From assembly GCF_014203115.1 (NCBI RefSeq), contig NZ_JACHIJ010000004.1, forward strand, positions 558,001 to 622,000: a stretch of DNA of 64,000 nt, in the 5' to 3' direction. The position numbers and the translations under genes were made by a program. The stretch is from Afipia massiliensis. GTDB taxonomy: Bacteria; Pseudomonadota; Alphaproteobacteria; Rhizobiales; Xanthobacteraceae. Of the stretch, positions 42,842-52,447 are shown in pieces (positions within the stretch are counted from its first letter, which is position 1; every line of letters starts with the position of its first letter). The notes beneath the pieces are model-generated. The model made no database searches. It was not told the origin of the DNA and saw only the letters and a program-made list of their open reading frames with translations.

Positions 42842-43539
42842 TTCGCCGCGGCGTCCCGTGCGGGCGCCTGATTACCTGTCGCTGCATCCGTGGCTGGCTG
42901 GTCCGGAATCAGGATCATCGAGACACCGCCTTCAAAGCGCACCAGCGCGCCGTTTTCCGTGATTCTCAGACGATTCGCATCCAGCGTGCCGTTCAGCAGT
43001 TTCACCGCCACAGGCTGATCCGAGGACACCGTCCCGCCGCCGAGATCGACGTTAGCCTGCGTCAGCCGCGCCTCGTAGCCCGTGGTGGATTGCAGTAAGA
43101 TGTTGTCTTTCAAATCCAGCAACTGGGTCTTGGTATTGAACAGGCCGTTGCGCGCGTCCATGGTGATGCCTGTCCTGTCTTCCATCTGAACCTTGGCGCG
43201 CAGTTCGTGCAGTTCGACATTGTTCGGATTGGTCACGTCCTGCACCGCCGATTTGGCCCACAGTTCATAGGGCCGCTGATCCGGCGTGAAGCCTGCCAGG
43301 TGCGGCGAGTCCATCGTGATCTTGGTGCCGGACACGCCGAGCTTGCCGATGTCGATCGGCAGCTTTGAGAGAATCCGGAACGGATTGAACAGCGAGATGC
43401 CGATGATCGTCAGCATCGCGGCGGCCACCATCACCGGAACGGCCAGACGCATCTGGCGCACGCGGCGGCTGTGACGCTTCGCTTTCGCGTAGCGCGCATC
43501 CGCACCAGCCTGATAGCTCTGGCTCTGAACCGAGACCAA
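42838..43539 (-). CDS. lptC: LPS export component LptC
   Basis: 233 residues. A basic N-terminus (RYAKAKRHSRRVRQMR) is followed by one membrane helix (AVPVMVAAAMLTIIGISLF) and a periplasmic jellyroll with MDSPHLAGFTPDQRPYELWA, the LptC signature. It anchors LptA to the LptBFG transporter. Downstream genes lptA and lptB complete the set. Confidence 0.93.
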   Translation of the reverse strand: MVSVQSQSYQAGADARYAKAKRHSRRVRQMRLAVPVMVAAAMLTIIGISLFNPFRILSKLPIDIGKLGVSGTKITMDSPHLAGFTPDQRPYELWAKSAVQDVTNPNNVELHELRAKVQMEDRTGITMDARNGLFNTKTQLLDLKDNILLQSTTGYEARLTQANVDLGGGTVSSDQPVAVKLLNGTLDANRLRITENGALVRFEGGVSMILIPDQPATDAATGNQAPARDAAAK

Positions 43540-43721
43540 AATATGCTCCGAAGCGCCGGGGTGGCCCGGTCATTCTACGCCAATGACACGGCTTTTTGCA
43601 GCCTGGCATTTGTCACGCCTTACCAAGCACTTGATAACAAGCACTTGGCAAAGAGCAAAAAAGTGACCGAAACCGGGCGAACCTCGCTGCAAAAGGCGAG
43701 ATTGGGCCGCAAATGGCGGAA

Positions 43722-44336
43722 TTATGAATGCGCGAAAATATCGTCGTTTTCCCAACCCTGCAGGTCGAGTTTCGCGCGGGTGGGCAAAAACTGGAAACAG
43801 GCGGCGGCAAGCGCCTCCCGGTTCTCGCGCGCCAGCATGGCGTCGAGCTTCTCGCGCAGCGCGTGAAGATGCAGCACGTCGGACGCCGCATAGGCCAGTT
43901 GCGCGTCGGTCAGGGTTGCCGCGCCCCAGTCGCTCGATTGCTGCTGCTTCGACAAATCGACGCCGAGAACCTCGCGCACCAGATCCTTCAGGCCGTGGCG
44001 ATCGGTGTAGGTGCGCACCAGCCGCGACACGATCTTGGTGCAGTAGACCGGCTCCGGCATCACGCCGAAGGCGTGAAACAGCACGGCGAGATCGAACCGC
44101 GCGAAATGAAAAATCTTGGTGATCTTCGGATCGCCGAGCAGCTTTTTCAGATTGGGCGCGTCGGAGTGACCGGCCGGAATCTGCACCACGTCCGCCGTGC
44201 CGTCGCCGTTCGACAACTGGATCACGCACAACCGGTCGCGATGCGGGTTGAGGCCCAGCGTCTCGGTGTCGATCGCCACCGACTGCGTGTAGCGCGAAAG
44301 ATCCGGCAAGTCGCCGCGGTGCAGGCGGATGGTCAT
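43722..44336 (-). CDS. rnd: ribonuclease D (short form)
   Basis: 204-residue DEDDy 3'-5' exonuclease: ExoI IDTETLG (Asp23, Glu25), ExoII HFARFDL and ExoIII YAASDVLHLH with the tyrosine five residues before Asp. Unlike E. coli RNase D (about 375 residues) it lacks HRDC domains, which is usual in Rhizobiales. It trims tRNA and other stable RNA ends. It lies upstream of lptC on the same strand; the 182-base gap may hold the lpt-rpoN promoter. Confidence 0.94.
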   Translation of the reverse strand: MTIRLHRGDLPDLSRYTQSVAIDTETLGLNPHRDRLCVIQLSNGDGTADVVQIPAGHSDAPNLKKLLGDPKITKIFHFARFDLAVLFHAFGVMPEPVYCTKIVSRLVRTYTDRHGLKDLVREVLGVDLSKQQQSSDWGAATLTDAQLAYAASDVLHLHALREKLDAMLARENREALAAACFQFLPTRAKLDLQGWENDDIFAHS

Positions 44337-44427
44337 GGTCTGTCAAAACCCTCGGTGCGCAGATTGTTCGAATCGATGGGCCTTAAACTATCGCCCAAAT
44401 CCCCTGCCGACGAGGGGGAATGACCCG

Positions 44428-44817
44428 TCAGCGCCACAGGCCCAGCGCCGCCCACTTCGATTCAGGGATCGGCTCGCCGATCTTGTAACTGAACGACAGC
44501 ACCGTCATGTGGTCGGGCGTGCCCTTGCAGGTGAAGGAAAACGAATACCATCGCCCCTTGCTGCGAAACGCGCCGCCCTTGCCGGTGACGGTATGGCCGG
44601 TGTGGACCGGATGCGACACCACATCGGTCTTGGCGCGGTCGGGGCGATAGGTCTTGGCGTCCCGGCCGATCCGGTTCATCGCTTCAAGGTCGCAGACCTG
44701 CTCGAGCCGGGTTTGCGGGTCGAGCTTCTTCAGGCTCGCTGCGAACCGGGCGTCCATGGCCGACACGGACGTAGCTGGCAACAGCATGGCGATCAGAACA
44801 ACGATTGAATTTTTCAC
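44428..44817 (-). CDS. DUF930 domain-containing secreted protein
   Basis: 129 residues. Signal peptide MKNSIVVLIAMLLPATSVSA, then the DUF930 core MDARFAASLKKLDPQTRLEQ, VCDLEAMNRI, and FRSKGRWYSFSFTCKGTPDH. Two cysteines (in QVCDLEA and FTCKGTP) could form a disulfide. No function is known. Confidence 0.88.
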   Translation of the reverse strand: MKNSIVVLIAMLLPATSVSAMDARFAASLKKLDPQTRLEQVCDLEAMNRIGRDAKTYRPDRAKTDVVSHPVHTGHTVTGKGGAFRSKGRWYSFSFTCKGTPDHMTVLSFSYKIGEPIPESKWAALGLWR

Positions 44818-44899
44818 GAAAGCACCACTAGGAATGTTGATGAGGGGTGCACCGTTTCGGAAAACCTGACCTCCGGGGAGGAGGCCACTTCCAAATTTG

Positions 44900-44986
<87 letters not shown>

Positions 44987-45134
44987 ATTGACGCGGTTAC
45001 TAAGGACAGGGCGCGCGCTTGTCAAATTGCTCGTGCGTCACCGGAAATGACCTGTACAGCGCGCGGATGATGGCGTATCGCGGAAATCGGCGGGACCGCC
45101 CTCCCGCTTCGTTTATTTTGCGCAGGAACCACGC

Positions 45135-46103
45135 ATGTCAGCCCCTATCGATACGCTTGTCACGGTCTTCGGAGGATCGGGTTTTCTCGGCCGGCACGTG
45201 ATCCGGGAGCTGGCCAAGCGCGAATATCGCATCAGGGTCGGCGTTCGCCGTCCGGAATTGGCCGGGCACCTGCAGCCGCTGGGCCGGGTCGGCCAGATTC
45301 ACGCCGTACAGGCCAACCTGCGCTACCCGGCGTCGGTGCAGGCCGCGGCGCGCGGCGCCAGCGTCGTCGTCAATCTGGTGGGGATTCTCGCCGAGAGCGG
45401 CGCTCAGACCTTCGATGCGGTTCAGGCCAAGGGCGCGGAGACTGTGGCGCGCGCGGCGGCCGAGATCGGCGCGCGCGTGGTGCATGTCTCGGCGATCGGC
45501 GCCGACGCGGATTCGGCATCTGGCTATGCGCGCGCCAAAGCGGCCGGCGAAGCTGCCGTGCTGGCGGCGTCGCCATCGGCCACGATCTTCCGCCCCTCGG
45601 TGGTGTTCGGCCCCGAGGATCAGTTCACCAACCGCTTTGCGGGACTGGCGCGCATTTCGCCGATGCTGCCGCTGATCGGCGGCGGGCTGACCAGGATGCA
45701 GCCGGTCTATGTCGACGACGTCGCCACCGCCGTCGCCGATGCGGTCGATGGCAAGACCCGGCCGGGCGCGACCTATGAGCTCGGCGGACCCGAGGTCATG
45801 ACCATGCGGGAAATCATCGAACTCATTGTGAAGATCACCCAGCGCAACAGCATGCTGATGTCGCTGCCGTTCCCGCTCGCGAAAATCCAGTCGTACTTTC
45901 TGCAGTTCGCACCGGGCGATCTCAAGTTGACCCCGGATCAGGTCGAGCTGCTGCGCAGCGACAACGTGGTGTCCGATGCGGCGAAGGCCGCCGGGCTAAC
46001 ACTGGAAGGTTTGGGGATCACGCCGGATTCGCTCGCAGCCGTCGCGCCGTCCTATTTGTGGCGCTACCGCAAGACCGGACAGTTCGCGCACAAGGATACG
46101 TGA
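45135..46103 (+). CDS. complex I NDUFA9-type NAD(P)H-binding protein
   Basis: 322-residue atypical short-chain dehydrogenase. The Rossmann motif is GGSGFLGRHV at 14-23 after the strand VTVFG. Later blocks: VHVSAIGADADSASGYARAKAAGE-type active-site region (Tyr and Lys spaced by three), FRPSVVFGPEDQF and VYVDDVATAV. This matches the NDUFA9/39-kDa subunit family, linked to complex I assembly or quinone biosynthesis. It reads away from tRNA-Leu. Confidence 0.9.
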   Translation: MSAPIDTLVTVFGGSGFLGRHVIRELAKREYRIRVGVRRPELAGHLQPLGRVGQIHAVQANLRYPASVQAAARGASVVVNLVGILAESGAQTFDAVQAKGAETVARAAAEIGARVVHVSAIGADADSASGYARAKAAGEAAVLAASPSATIFRPSVVFGPEDQFTNRFAGLARISPMLPLIGGGLTRMQPVYVDDVATAVADAVDGKTRPGATYELGGPEVMTMREIIELIVKITQRNSMLMSLPFPLAKIQSYFLQFAPGDLKLTPDQVELLRSDNVVSDAAKAAGLTLEGLGITPDSLAAVAPSYLWRYRKTGQFAHKDT

Positions 46104-46113
46104 CCCAACGGTT

Positions 46114-46204
46114 CGTCATGCCCGCGCCTGTCGCGGGCATCCACGTCTTTCTTTTTTGTTGACGGTTTAAGGCGTGGATGGCCGGGACAAGCCCGGCCAT
46201 GACG
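46114..46204. repeat. paired palindromic repeat (GTCATGGCCGGG family)
   Basis: Same organisation as 21464-21553: arms CGTCATGCCCGCG...CATCCACGTCTTTC and GGCGTGGATGGCCGGG...CCATGACG, inverted to each other. It sits between convergent NDUFA9-like and uppP genes. Confidence 0.9.
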
Positions 46205-46223
46205 CGAGAGGTTCACGCCCTCA

Positions 46224-47030
46224 TTACTTCCCCAGCGCCAGACCGATCAGTCCGAGCGTGCCGACGATCACGCGCCACCATGCGAACAGCGCAAAGCCGC
46301 TGCGCGACACATAATCGAGCAGCGTCTTCACCACGATGATCGCCGCCACGAACGAGGTGACGAATCCCACCGCGACCAGCAGCGTGTTGTTCGCGGTCAT
46401 CTGCCCGTGATTCTTGTAGAGATCGTAGGCGAACGCGCCCGTCATGGTCGGGATCGCGAGAAAGAACGAAAACTCCGCCGCCGCCCGCTTGTCCGAACCG
46501 AACAGCATCGCGGACACGATGGTCGCGCCCGAGCGCGAGACGCCGGGAATCATCGCCAGGCACTGCGCCAGACCGATGCCGAGATACATCGGCAACGGAA
46601 ACGACGTCGCGTCATGAAAGCGCGGGCGCAAATCCTGCTGATCGACCCACAGCAGCACGGCGCCGCCGGCGATTAGCGTGAAACAGACCACCCACGGATT
46701 GAACAACACCTCCTTGATGAAGGAGTGCGCAATCGCACCGATGATGGCCGCCGGCAAAAACGCGATCAGCACGCCGATGACGAAGCGCTGTGCCGCCGGA
46801 TCGGAAAACATGCCGAGGGCGATTCGCCACAATTTCGCAAAATAGACCGAGAGGATGGCGAGAATCGCGCCGAGCTGGATCAACACCACGAAGGTCTTGC
46901 CGAACGCATCGTCATCGAAACCGAAAAACCGCTCCAGCAGAAGGAGATGCCCGGTCGAAGACACCGGCAGAAACTCGGTCAGACCCTCGACGATGCCGAG
47001 GATGAAAGCCTTGAAAAGATCGAATGACAT
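46224..47030 (-). CDS. uppP: undecaprenyl-diphosphatase
   Basis: 268-residue integral membrane phosphatase (BacA family) that recycles undecaprenyl pyrophosphate for cell-wall synthesis. Motif 1 [14 protein letters not shown] at 15-28; motif 2 [11 protein letters not shown] at 160-170. About eight hydrophobic segments. It belongs with bacitracin resistance. A repeat lies directly after the stop. Confidence 0.97.
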   Translation of the reverse strand: MSFDLFKAFILGIVEGLTEFLPVSSTGHLLLLERFFGFDDDAFGKTFVVLIQLGAILAILSVYFAKLWRIALGMFSDPAAQRFVIGVLIAFLPAAIIGAIAHSFIKEVLFNPWVVCFTLIAGGAVLLWVDQQDLRPRFHDATSFPLPMYLGIGLAQCLAMIPGVSRSGATIVSAMLFGSDKRAAAEFSFFLAIPTMTGAFAYDLYKNHGQMTANNTLLVAVGFVTSFVAAIIVVKTLLDYVSRSGFALFAWWRVIVGTLGLIGLALGK

Positions 47031-47224
47031 GAAAGCGATCCGCTGTGGATGAGGGCCCCGCGAGCGGCGTCGTTGTCGCCCATTCGGAAAGTCGCTGCAA
47101 CGCCAAATCCGTGAAATAGAGTATTGGCAAATGGCGGTTTGCCTGCTTATCAGGCTTTTCCATCCGGCGCGTTAACCGCCATTCGAGACCCTTTGTTAAA
47201 CCTAACCGGACTATCACTGGCCAC

Positions 47225-47917
47225 ATGTTCACACTTTTTCATCATCCGTTTTGCCCGCGGTCGCGCTTCGTGCGGCTCGCGCTCGGCGAACACGGACTCG
47301 ACACGCGGCTTGTGGAAGAACTGGTCTGGGATCGCCGCGAAGCCTTTCTGGCGCTGAACCCGGCCGGCGATACGCCGGTGCTGATTGCCGAGGGCACACC
47401 CGCGATGCCCGGCGCCGGTCTCGCCGCCGAATTCCTCGACGAGATTCACGGCGCGCCATTGGGCGATCATCGGTTGCTGCCGCGCGCGATGAACGACCGC
47501 ATCGAGGTGCGGCGTCTGATGTCGTGGTTCAACGACAAGTTTTTCGAGGAGGCCAGCAACCCGCTGGTCTCTGAGCGCATCTACAAGCGGTTCATGAAAC
47601 CCGAGCACGGCGGCGGACCTCCGTCGACCGATGTTCTGCGCGCCGCCAAGGCAAATGTGCGCTATCATCTGGCCTATATCGGCTGGCTGGCGCGGACGCG
47701 GAATTTTCTCGCCGGCGATCAGCTCACCTATGCCGATCTGGCCGCCGCAGCCCATCTGTCGGCGCTGGACTATCTGGGCGATGTGCCATGGAACGAGGAC
47801 GACGCAGCCAAGGCGTGGTACGTGCGGATCAAATCCCGCCCGTCGTTCCGCCCGTTGCTGAGCGAGTGGATGGCGGGCGTCCCGGCGTCGGCGCACTACG
47901 TGGATCTCGACTTCTAA
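47225..47917 (+). CDS. glutathione S-transferase family protein
   Basis: 230 residues. N-terminal thioredoxin-fold [20 protein letters not shown] with a CxxS-like redox site (Cys-Pro-Arg-Ser), then [10 protein letters not shown] (cis-Pro) and [11 protein letters not shown]. The C-terminal helical domain has [20 protein letters not shown] with the N-capping motif. Family function is glutathione conjugation or thiol chemistry; the substrate is unknown. Five bases separate it from queG. Confidence 0.92.
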   Translation: MFTLFHHPFCPRSRFVRLALGEHGLDTRLVEELVWDRREAFLALNPAGDTPVLIAEGTPAMPGAGLAAEFLDEIHGAPLGDHRLLPRAMNDRIEVRRLMSWFNDKFFEEASNPLVSERIYKRFMKPEHGGGPPSTDVLRAAKANVRYHLAYIGWLARTRNFLAGDQLTYADLAAAAHLSALDYLGDVPWNEDDAAKAWYVRIKSRPSFRPLLSEWMAGVPASAHYVDLDF

Positions 47918-47922
47918 CAGAC

Positions 47923-49083
47923 ATGAGTGTTGCCGACGCTGTCGCGGTTAAGGCCGCGCTGATCGAACAGGCCCGCACCATCGGCTTTGGCACCATCGGC
48001 ATCACCGATCCCGGCGCCATTGAAAGCGCGCGCGACCGGCTGCAGAATTTTCTCGATGCCGGTTCACACGGCGACATGGAATGGCTCGCCAACGAGCCCG
48101 CGCGTCGCGCCAGCCCCAAGGTGCTGTGGAGCGAGGTGCGCTCGGTCGTGATGCTGGGGATGAACTACGGCCCGGATGAAAATCCGCTGGCGCTGCTCGA
48201 GCAGAAAACACGCGGCGCAATTTCGGTCTACGCGCGCGGCGACGACTATCACGACCTGATCAAGAAGCGCCTCAAGACACTGGCGCGCTGGCTGCTGGCC
48301 ACCGCTGGCGGCGACGTGAAGGTGTTTGTCGACACCGCCGCTGTGATGGAGAAACCGCTGGCCCATGCGGCGGGTCTCGGCTGGCAGGGCAAGCACACCA
48401 ACCTCGTGTCACGCGAGTACGGCTCGTGGCTGTTTCTCGGGGCGATCTTCACCACGCTGGAGCTGCCGCGCGACGACGCCGACGTGGATCACTGCGGATC
48501 ATGTCAGGCCTGTCTCGACATCTGCCCGACCAATGCCTTCCCCGCGCCTTACAGGCTCGATGCGCGCAAGTGCATTTCGTATCTGACCATCGAGCACAAG
48601 GGCGCGATTCCGCGCGAGCATCGCCAAGCCATCGGCAACCGCATCTATGGCTGCGACGATTGTTTGAGCGTTTGTCCGTGGAACAAGTTCGCGCAGGAGG
48701 GCCACGAACTGAGGCTCGCGGCACGCGATGAACTGCGCGGCCCGTCGCTGTCCGAGTTGGCGCGGCTCGACGATCCATCGTTTCGCGCGCTGTTCACCAA
48801 ATCGCCGGTCAAGCGGATCGGCCGCGATCGTTTCATGCGCAATGTGCTCACCGCCATCGGCAACAGCAACGATGCGGCACTGATCCCTGAAGCGCGCCGC
48901 CTGCTCGATGACGCAAATCCGCTGGTGCGGGGCGCTGCGGTGTGGGCACTGTCACGGCTGCTGCCGCATGCGGAATTTTCCGAACTCGCAAGTGTGTCGA
49001 ACGACAGCGACGAAGGCGTGAAGGAGGAGTGGGCCACCGCACTCTCCGCATTTCCGTCATGGCCGGGCTTGTCCCGGCCATGA
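47923..49083 (+). CDS. queG: epoxyqueuosine reductase
   Basis: Last step of queuosine synthesis in tRNA, reducing epoxyqueuosine with cobalamin and two 4Fe-4S clusters. 386 residues. Catalytic Asp in [11 protein letters not shown]; cluster ligands [12 protein letters not shown] (Cys191, 194, 197, 201) and CDDCLSVCP (Cys244, 247, 251), with Cys217 between. HEAT-like repeats at the C-terminus. Residues 378-386 and the stop are encoded by a palindromic repeat. ATG 47923 is 5 bases after the GST stop. Confidence 0.96.
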   Translation: MSVADAVAVKAALIEQARTIGFGTIGITDPGAIESARDRLQNFLDAGSHGDMEWLANEPARRASPKVLWSEVRSVVMLGMNYGPDENPLALLEQKTRGAISVYARGDDYHDLIKKRLKTLARWLLATAGGDVKVFVDTAAVMEKPLAHAAGLGWQGKHTNLVSREYGSWLFLGAIFTTLELPRDDADVDHCGSCQACLDICPTNAFPAPYRLDARKCISYLTIEHKGAIPREHRQAIGNRIYGCDDCLSVCPWNKFAQEGHELRLAARDELRGPSLSELARLDDPSFRALFTKSPVKRIGRDRFMRNVLTAIGNSNDAALIPEARRLLDDANPLVRGAAVWALSRLLPHAEFSELASVSNDSDEGVKEEWATALSAFPSWPGLSRP

Positions 49084-49084
49084 C
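49056..49084. repeat. single palindrome (GTCATGGCCGGG family) within queG 3' end
   Basis: 29 bases, 12-bp perfect stem GTCATGGCCGGG / CCCGGCCATGAC around CTTGT. It overlaps the last nine codons and the TGA of queG, and lies between queG and the convergent NTF2-like gene. It is half of the element seen at 21464 and 46114. Confidence 0.92.
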
Positions 49085-49087
49085 AAT

Positions 49088-49558
49088 CTAGTTTGCCAGA
49101 TGCCGCGCCATCTCCGGCCGCGCCTTGAGCGCTGCATTCTGCCTGGCGAAAATCTTCGCGATGCGCTCCGGCGCGAAATTCATGTCGAGAAACCCGGTCG
49201 CGACATTCGCGACTTCGCCGTATTCGGCGATCAGTCCGTCCTGCAGTTTCATGATCGCGACGCCTTCGAACATCGCGCGCGCACCTTTCGCTTCCGGCAA
49301 TAGCGAGCGATAGCTGAACGTATAGCGCGCATAGAGCTTTTGCCCGTCGCTGACCGGATCGTGCATGTCCCAGCGAAAATCCGTCGCCGTGCGATAGAAC
49401 CAGTCGTCGATCAGCTCCGCGATTTTCTCGCGCCCTTCGAACGCGCCGTAGAACACGTCATGATAAATGCCGTCTTCCGTGAACAGGGCCGAGAGGGCCT
49501 TGCCGTTGCGCTGTTCGACGGCGCGGCAGAAATCATGGAGGAGTTTTTCGGTCTGCAT
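49088..49558 (-). CDS. nuclear transport factor 2 / SnoaL-like protein
   Basis: 156 residues, cone-shaped alpha+beta barrel fold of the SnoaL-like group: LHDFCRAVEQRNGKALSALF, then TEDGIYHDVFYGAFEGREKI and YRSLLPEAKGARAMFEGVAI. Members can be isomerases, hydratases or ligand binders. No catalytic role can be assigned. Upstream is the alpha/beta hydrolase on the same strand (55 bases). Confidence 0.86.
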   Translation of the reverse strand: MQTEKLLHDFCRAVEQRNGKALSALFTEDGIYHDVFYGAFEGREKIAELIDDWFYRTATDFRWDMHDPVSDGQKLYARYTFSYRSLLPEAKGARAMFEGVAIMKLQDGLIAEYGEVANVATGFLDMNFAPERIAKIFARQNAALKARPEMARHLAN

Positions 49559-49613
49559 TGGTTCCTCCTCCGGATATTTATGGCGTAACCTGATCAGAAA
49601 AGCCGGTTCGGGA

Positions 49614-50408
49614 TCACGCCGCCGCGAGTTCGCTCACCGCGCCCAGCATGCGCGCAATGTCCTGCGGCCGCGACAGACGATGATCGCCGTCCTGCACCAG
49701 CGTCAGCACCACGTCGTCGCTCGGCAGACAGTGCGTCAGCGCGAAGGCGTGACGCCACGGCACGTCGGGGTCCTGCGCGCCCTGCAGAATACGAACCGGG
49801 CATCCGACATCGATGGTCCCGCCGAGCAGCAGATGGTTGCGGCCCTCTTCGATCAGGTTGCGGGTGATCGGATAGGCCTCGCCGTAGTCGGAAGGCCGAT
49901 GCCAGACGCCCTTGGTCATGATCTCGTCGCGGATCTCCTGCGAAAAACCTTTCCACATCAGGTCTTCGGTAAAATCCGGCGCGGGCGCGATCAGCACCAG
50001 GCCTTTGAGCGTCGCGCGTGACGCCGGGCGCTTGGCCAGCGCGCGCGCCAGCAACAGGGCCATCCAGCCGCCCATCGACGAGCCGACGACGATCTGCGGC
50101 CCTTCGCAGAACGTATCGAACACCTTGAGGCTTTCTTCGTGCCACTGCCCGATGGTTCCGTCGGCGAAGCTGCCCGAGGATTCGCCGTGCCCGGAATAGT
50201 CGAACCGCACGCAGGCGCGGCGCTGTGCGGCCGCCCACTCATCGAGCGCCTGCGCCTTGGTTCCCTTCATGTCGGAATTGAACCCGCCGAGCCAGAACAC
50301 GCCGGGCGCGTCACCGCCGCGTTTGCGCACGGCAATGCGCCGTTTGGCCCCGTTATCGCCGACCTCGATAAAGCTGAGCGCCGCGGAACTGTCCGATATA
50401 TTCGTCAT
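49614..50408 (-). CDS. alpha/beta hydrolase
   Basis: 264 residues. Oxyanion region WLGGFNSDMKGTKA; nucleophile elbow GSSMGG with Ser111; acid in GAQDPDVPW; base in DGDHRLSRP. The FDYSGHGESSG strand-loop is usual for carboxylesterase-like proteins near acyl-protein thioesterase or BD-FAE types. Substrate unknown. Divergent from infC across 288 bases, which otherwise appear empty. Confidence 0.9.
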   Translation of the reverse strand: MTNISDSSAALSFIEVGDNGAKRRIAVRKRGGDAPGVFWLGGFNSDMKGTKAQALDEWAAAQRRACVRFDYSGHGESSGSFADGTIGQWHEESLKVFDTFCEGPQIVVGSSMGGWMALLLARALAKRPASRATLKGLVLIAPAPDFTEDLMWKGFSQEIRDEIMTKGVWHRPSDYGEAYPITRNLIEEGRNHLLLGGTIDVGCPVRILQGAQDPDVPWRHAFALTHCLPSDDVVLTLVQDGDHRLSRPQDIARMLGAVSELAAA

Positions 50409-50696
50409 GAAGAATTGCCCCGTTCCTGCTGTTTATGACGGCCGATGGCGCCGTCCGTCAACGCAGCCGCTTCAAGTGGCTCGTAACGCTTGCGAACCGG
50501 ACGCCGGACCTCTATGTGGAGCGGGCTGCGGAACGCGCCGGGGCCGGGCCACTTGTCAGGCATTTTACGGTTTTATGGCCGATCCCGATGTCCTGCGGCG
50601 GCGCCGGAAAATGCATGCGAAAGCCTGCTCGCGCTTGCCCGGCGGCTCTTAATCCTTCAAAATGATTGCTTCGTTCACAACACCGGAGATTTACCC

Positions 50697-51236
50697 ATTC
50701 GCCGTCCCAACAGAGCCCCGCCCACTGCATCGAAAGATGGGCCGCGCACCAACGATGAAATCCGCAATCTCACCATTCAGTTGATCGACCAAACCGGCCT
50801 CAACCACGGCACCGTCGAGACGGCGATCGCGGTCAAGATGGCGATGGAGGCCGGCATGGATCTGGTCGAGATTTCGCCGAACACCAATCCTCCCGTCTGC
50901 AAGATCATGGACTACGGGAAGTTCAAGTATTCGGCGCAGAAGAAAGCCGCCGAAGCCCGCAAGAAGCAAAAGGTCGTCGAGATCAAGGAGATCAAGCTCC
51001 GCCCGATGATCGACGATCATGACTACGACGTGAAGATGCGCGCGATGCTGCGGTTCTTCGAGGAAGGCGACAAGGTCAAGATCACGCTGCGCTATCGCGG
51101 CCGTGAAATGGCGCATCAGGAAATCGGCACCAAGCTGCTCGACAAGGTGAAGGCCGCGGTCGCCGATGTCGCGAAGGTCGAACAGGACGCGCGTTTTGAG
51201 GGCCGTCAGGTCGTCATGGTGCTGGCGCCGCGTTAA
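50697..51236 (+). CDS. infC: translation initiation factor IF-3, ATT start codon
   Basis: 179 residues. N-domain [17 protein letters not shown] and [20 protein letters not shown]; linker rich in Lys ([14 protein letters not shown]); C-domain [17 protein letters not shown] and [14 protein letters not shown]. There is no ATG, GTG or TTG in the right place: family similarity starts at ATT 50697, with GGAG 8 bases upstream (50685-50688). An ATT start is the classic autoregulatory feature of infC, since IF3 rejects non-canonical starts. A terminator follows. Confidence 0.94.
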   Translation: MRRPNRAPPTASKDGPRTNDEIRNLTIQLIDQTGLNHGTVETAIAVKMAMEAGMDLVEISPNTNPPVCKIMDYGKFKYSAQKKAAEARKKQKVVEIKEIKLRPMIDDHDYDVKMRAMLRFFEEGDKVKITLRYRGREMAHQEIGTKLLDKVKAAVADVAKVEQDARFEGRQVVMVLAPR

Positions 51237-51302
51237 GACGCGACACGGGAGCTGCGCGGTCAGGAAGACTGTTGCAGATTGATCGTGATCTCATTGAAAC
51301 AG

Positions 51303-51335
51303 ACGGCCCGTCAGGATAACTGACGGGCCGTTTTT
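51303..51335 (+). terminator. rho-independent terminator of infC
   Basis: 11-bp perfect stem ACGGCCCGTCA / TGACGGGCCGT with a 7-base loop and TTTT. It separates infC from rpmI-rplT, which are 1.8 kb away here. Confidence 0.95.
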
Positions 51336-51383
51336 CATTGGCTTGTTTCTCGGCTTGTCTTCATCCGGTTTCAGGAAAATTCG

Positions 51384-51797
51384 ATGCCCTCATGGATCGC
51401 CCGCATTCTCGACTGGTCTTATTTCGCGCTGTTCGCGCGTATCGTTCTGACATTTCCGTTCTGGGCCAGCGGCCTGTCCAAGCTGATCGATTTTTCGGGC
51501 GGCGCTGCCGAGATGGCGCATTTCGGCCTTAGCCCGCCGGCGTTCGTCAATGCACTGGTGCTCGTCACCCAACTCACTGGCGCGCTGCTGATCATCGCCA
51601 ACCGTCACGTCTGGGTGGCCACGGGCGCGCTCGCTGTATTTACGCTGCTGACGATTCCGATCGCCCACGACTTCTGGAATCAGAAGGGCCACATCGCGCA
51701 ACTCGAGTTCTTTTTCGTGGTCGAGCATATCAGCGTGATCGGCGGATTGATGCTGGCCGCGATCCTGTCGCGGCAATCGAAGCACAAAGGCGCGTGA
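51384..51797 (+). CDS. DoxX family membrane protein
   Basis: 137 residues with four hydrophobic segments. The N-terminal part (LFARIVLTFPFWASGLSKLI, then DFSGGAAEMAHFGL) and LVTQLTGALLII resemble DoxX/TQO small-subunit proteins such as YphA. Possible roles are thiol or sulfur-linked membrane redox, unproven here. SD AGGAAA. It is 48 bases after the infC terminator and so has its own promoter. Confidence 0.88.
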   Translation: MPSWIARILDWSYFALFARIVLTFPFWASGLSKLIDFSGGAAEMAHFGLSPPAFVNALVLVTQLTGALLIIANRHVWVATGALAVFTLLTIPIAHDFWNQKGHIAQLEFFFVVEHISVIGGLMLAAILSRQSKHKGA

Positions 51798-51855
51798 TCA
51801 GAACTGGATCGTCATTGCGGGGAGCGCTTGCGAGTTGAGTAGCCCAAATAAAAAA

Positions 51856-51880
51856 AGCGCCGCGATCTGCGGCGCTTTTT
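51856..51880. terminator. bidirectional terminator between doxX-like gene and secreted paralogue
   Basis: 8-bp stem AGCGCCGC / GCGGCGCT with a 5-base loop, flanked by AAAAAA on the left and TTTT on the right, so it can end transcripts from both convergent genes. Confidence 0.93.
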
Positions 51881-51904
51881 CATGCGGTGAACTTCGCTGA
51901 AGAG

Positions 51905-52324
51905 TTACGCGCGCGTCGCTTCCCAGCGCCCGGAGCAAGACATGCTCGACGACTTGCCGCTCCACTGGCCGGAGCCGGAATTGGCCGAGAGCTTGCCGCT
52001 GGCGCTGGCCTTCTGATCGCCGCGCGCAATGGCGACGCTGACCGCGCCGGCATCGCCGACGTGACCGGAAATATCGAAGCTGCCGTCACCCGAATAGCTG
52101 ACGCGGCCGCCGACGACCTTCACGGGATAGCTGTAGGCCGGATCGCAATTGCCGGACTGGGTGATGATGGTGACCTTCCAGGCACCATCGAACGAGGAAC
52201 CGGCTTTGGCCGAACCGGCCAGCACGATAGCCGCCGTCAGGGCGGCTGCGGCGAATGCAGCCAGGGCAAACAGCCGGGCGGCTGGATTCACGGACAAAGC
52301 GATCGTCTTGGCGCGCACGGCCAT
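51905..52324 (-). CDS. small secreted protein, paralogue 1 (function unknown)
   Basis: 139 residues. Long signal or anchor (LFALAAFAAAALTAAIVLAG, cleavage near SAKA), then a beta-rich core starting SSFDGAWKVTIITQSGNCDPAYSYP-type, containing two cysteines (in SGNCD and SMSCSGRW), and ending CSGRWEATRA. The core repeats GxWSGKSSS-like strands that suggest a small beta-barrel closed by one disulfide. It shares its whole plan with the next gene. I do not recognise a characterised family. Confidence 0.85.
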   Translation of the reverse strand: MAVRAKTIALSVNPAARLFALAAFAAAALTAAIVLAGSAKAGSSFDGAWKVTIITQSGNCDPAYSYPVKVVGGRVSYSGDGSFDISGHVGDAGAVSVAIARGDQKASASGKLSANSGSGQWSGKSSSMSCSGRWEATRA

Positions 52325-52447
52325 CTGTATCCCTCGCGTTGGGTGTGGAGGCTGAGAGGGATATAGTCAGATTGTGGCCGGAGTTCCAGCGCAACGCAGC
52401 AATTACAGCCGCATCTTTCGAAAATCTTTAGTTATTCCAATAATATA

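Noticed and set aside
43570-44346. 258-codon minus-strand frame overlapping rnd
   Set aside because: Out of phase with the intact RNase D motifs; Arg/Ala-rich shadow.
49056-49084. queG terminator
   Set aside because: The stem is perfect but has no T-run on either side and matches a dispersed repeat family.
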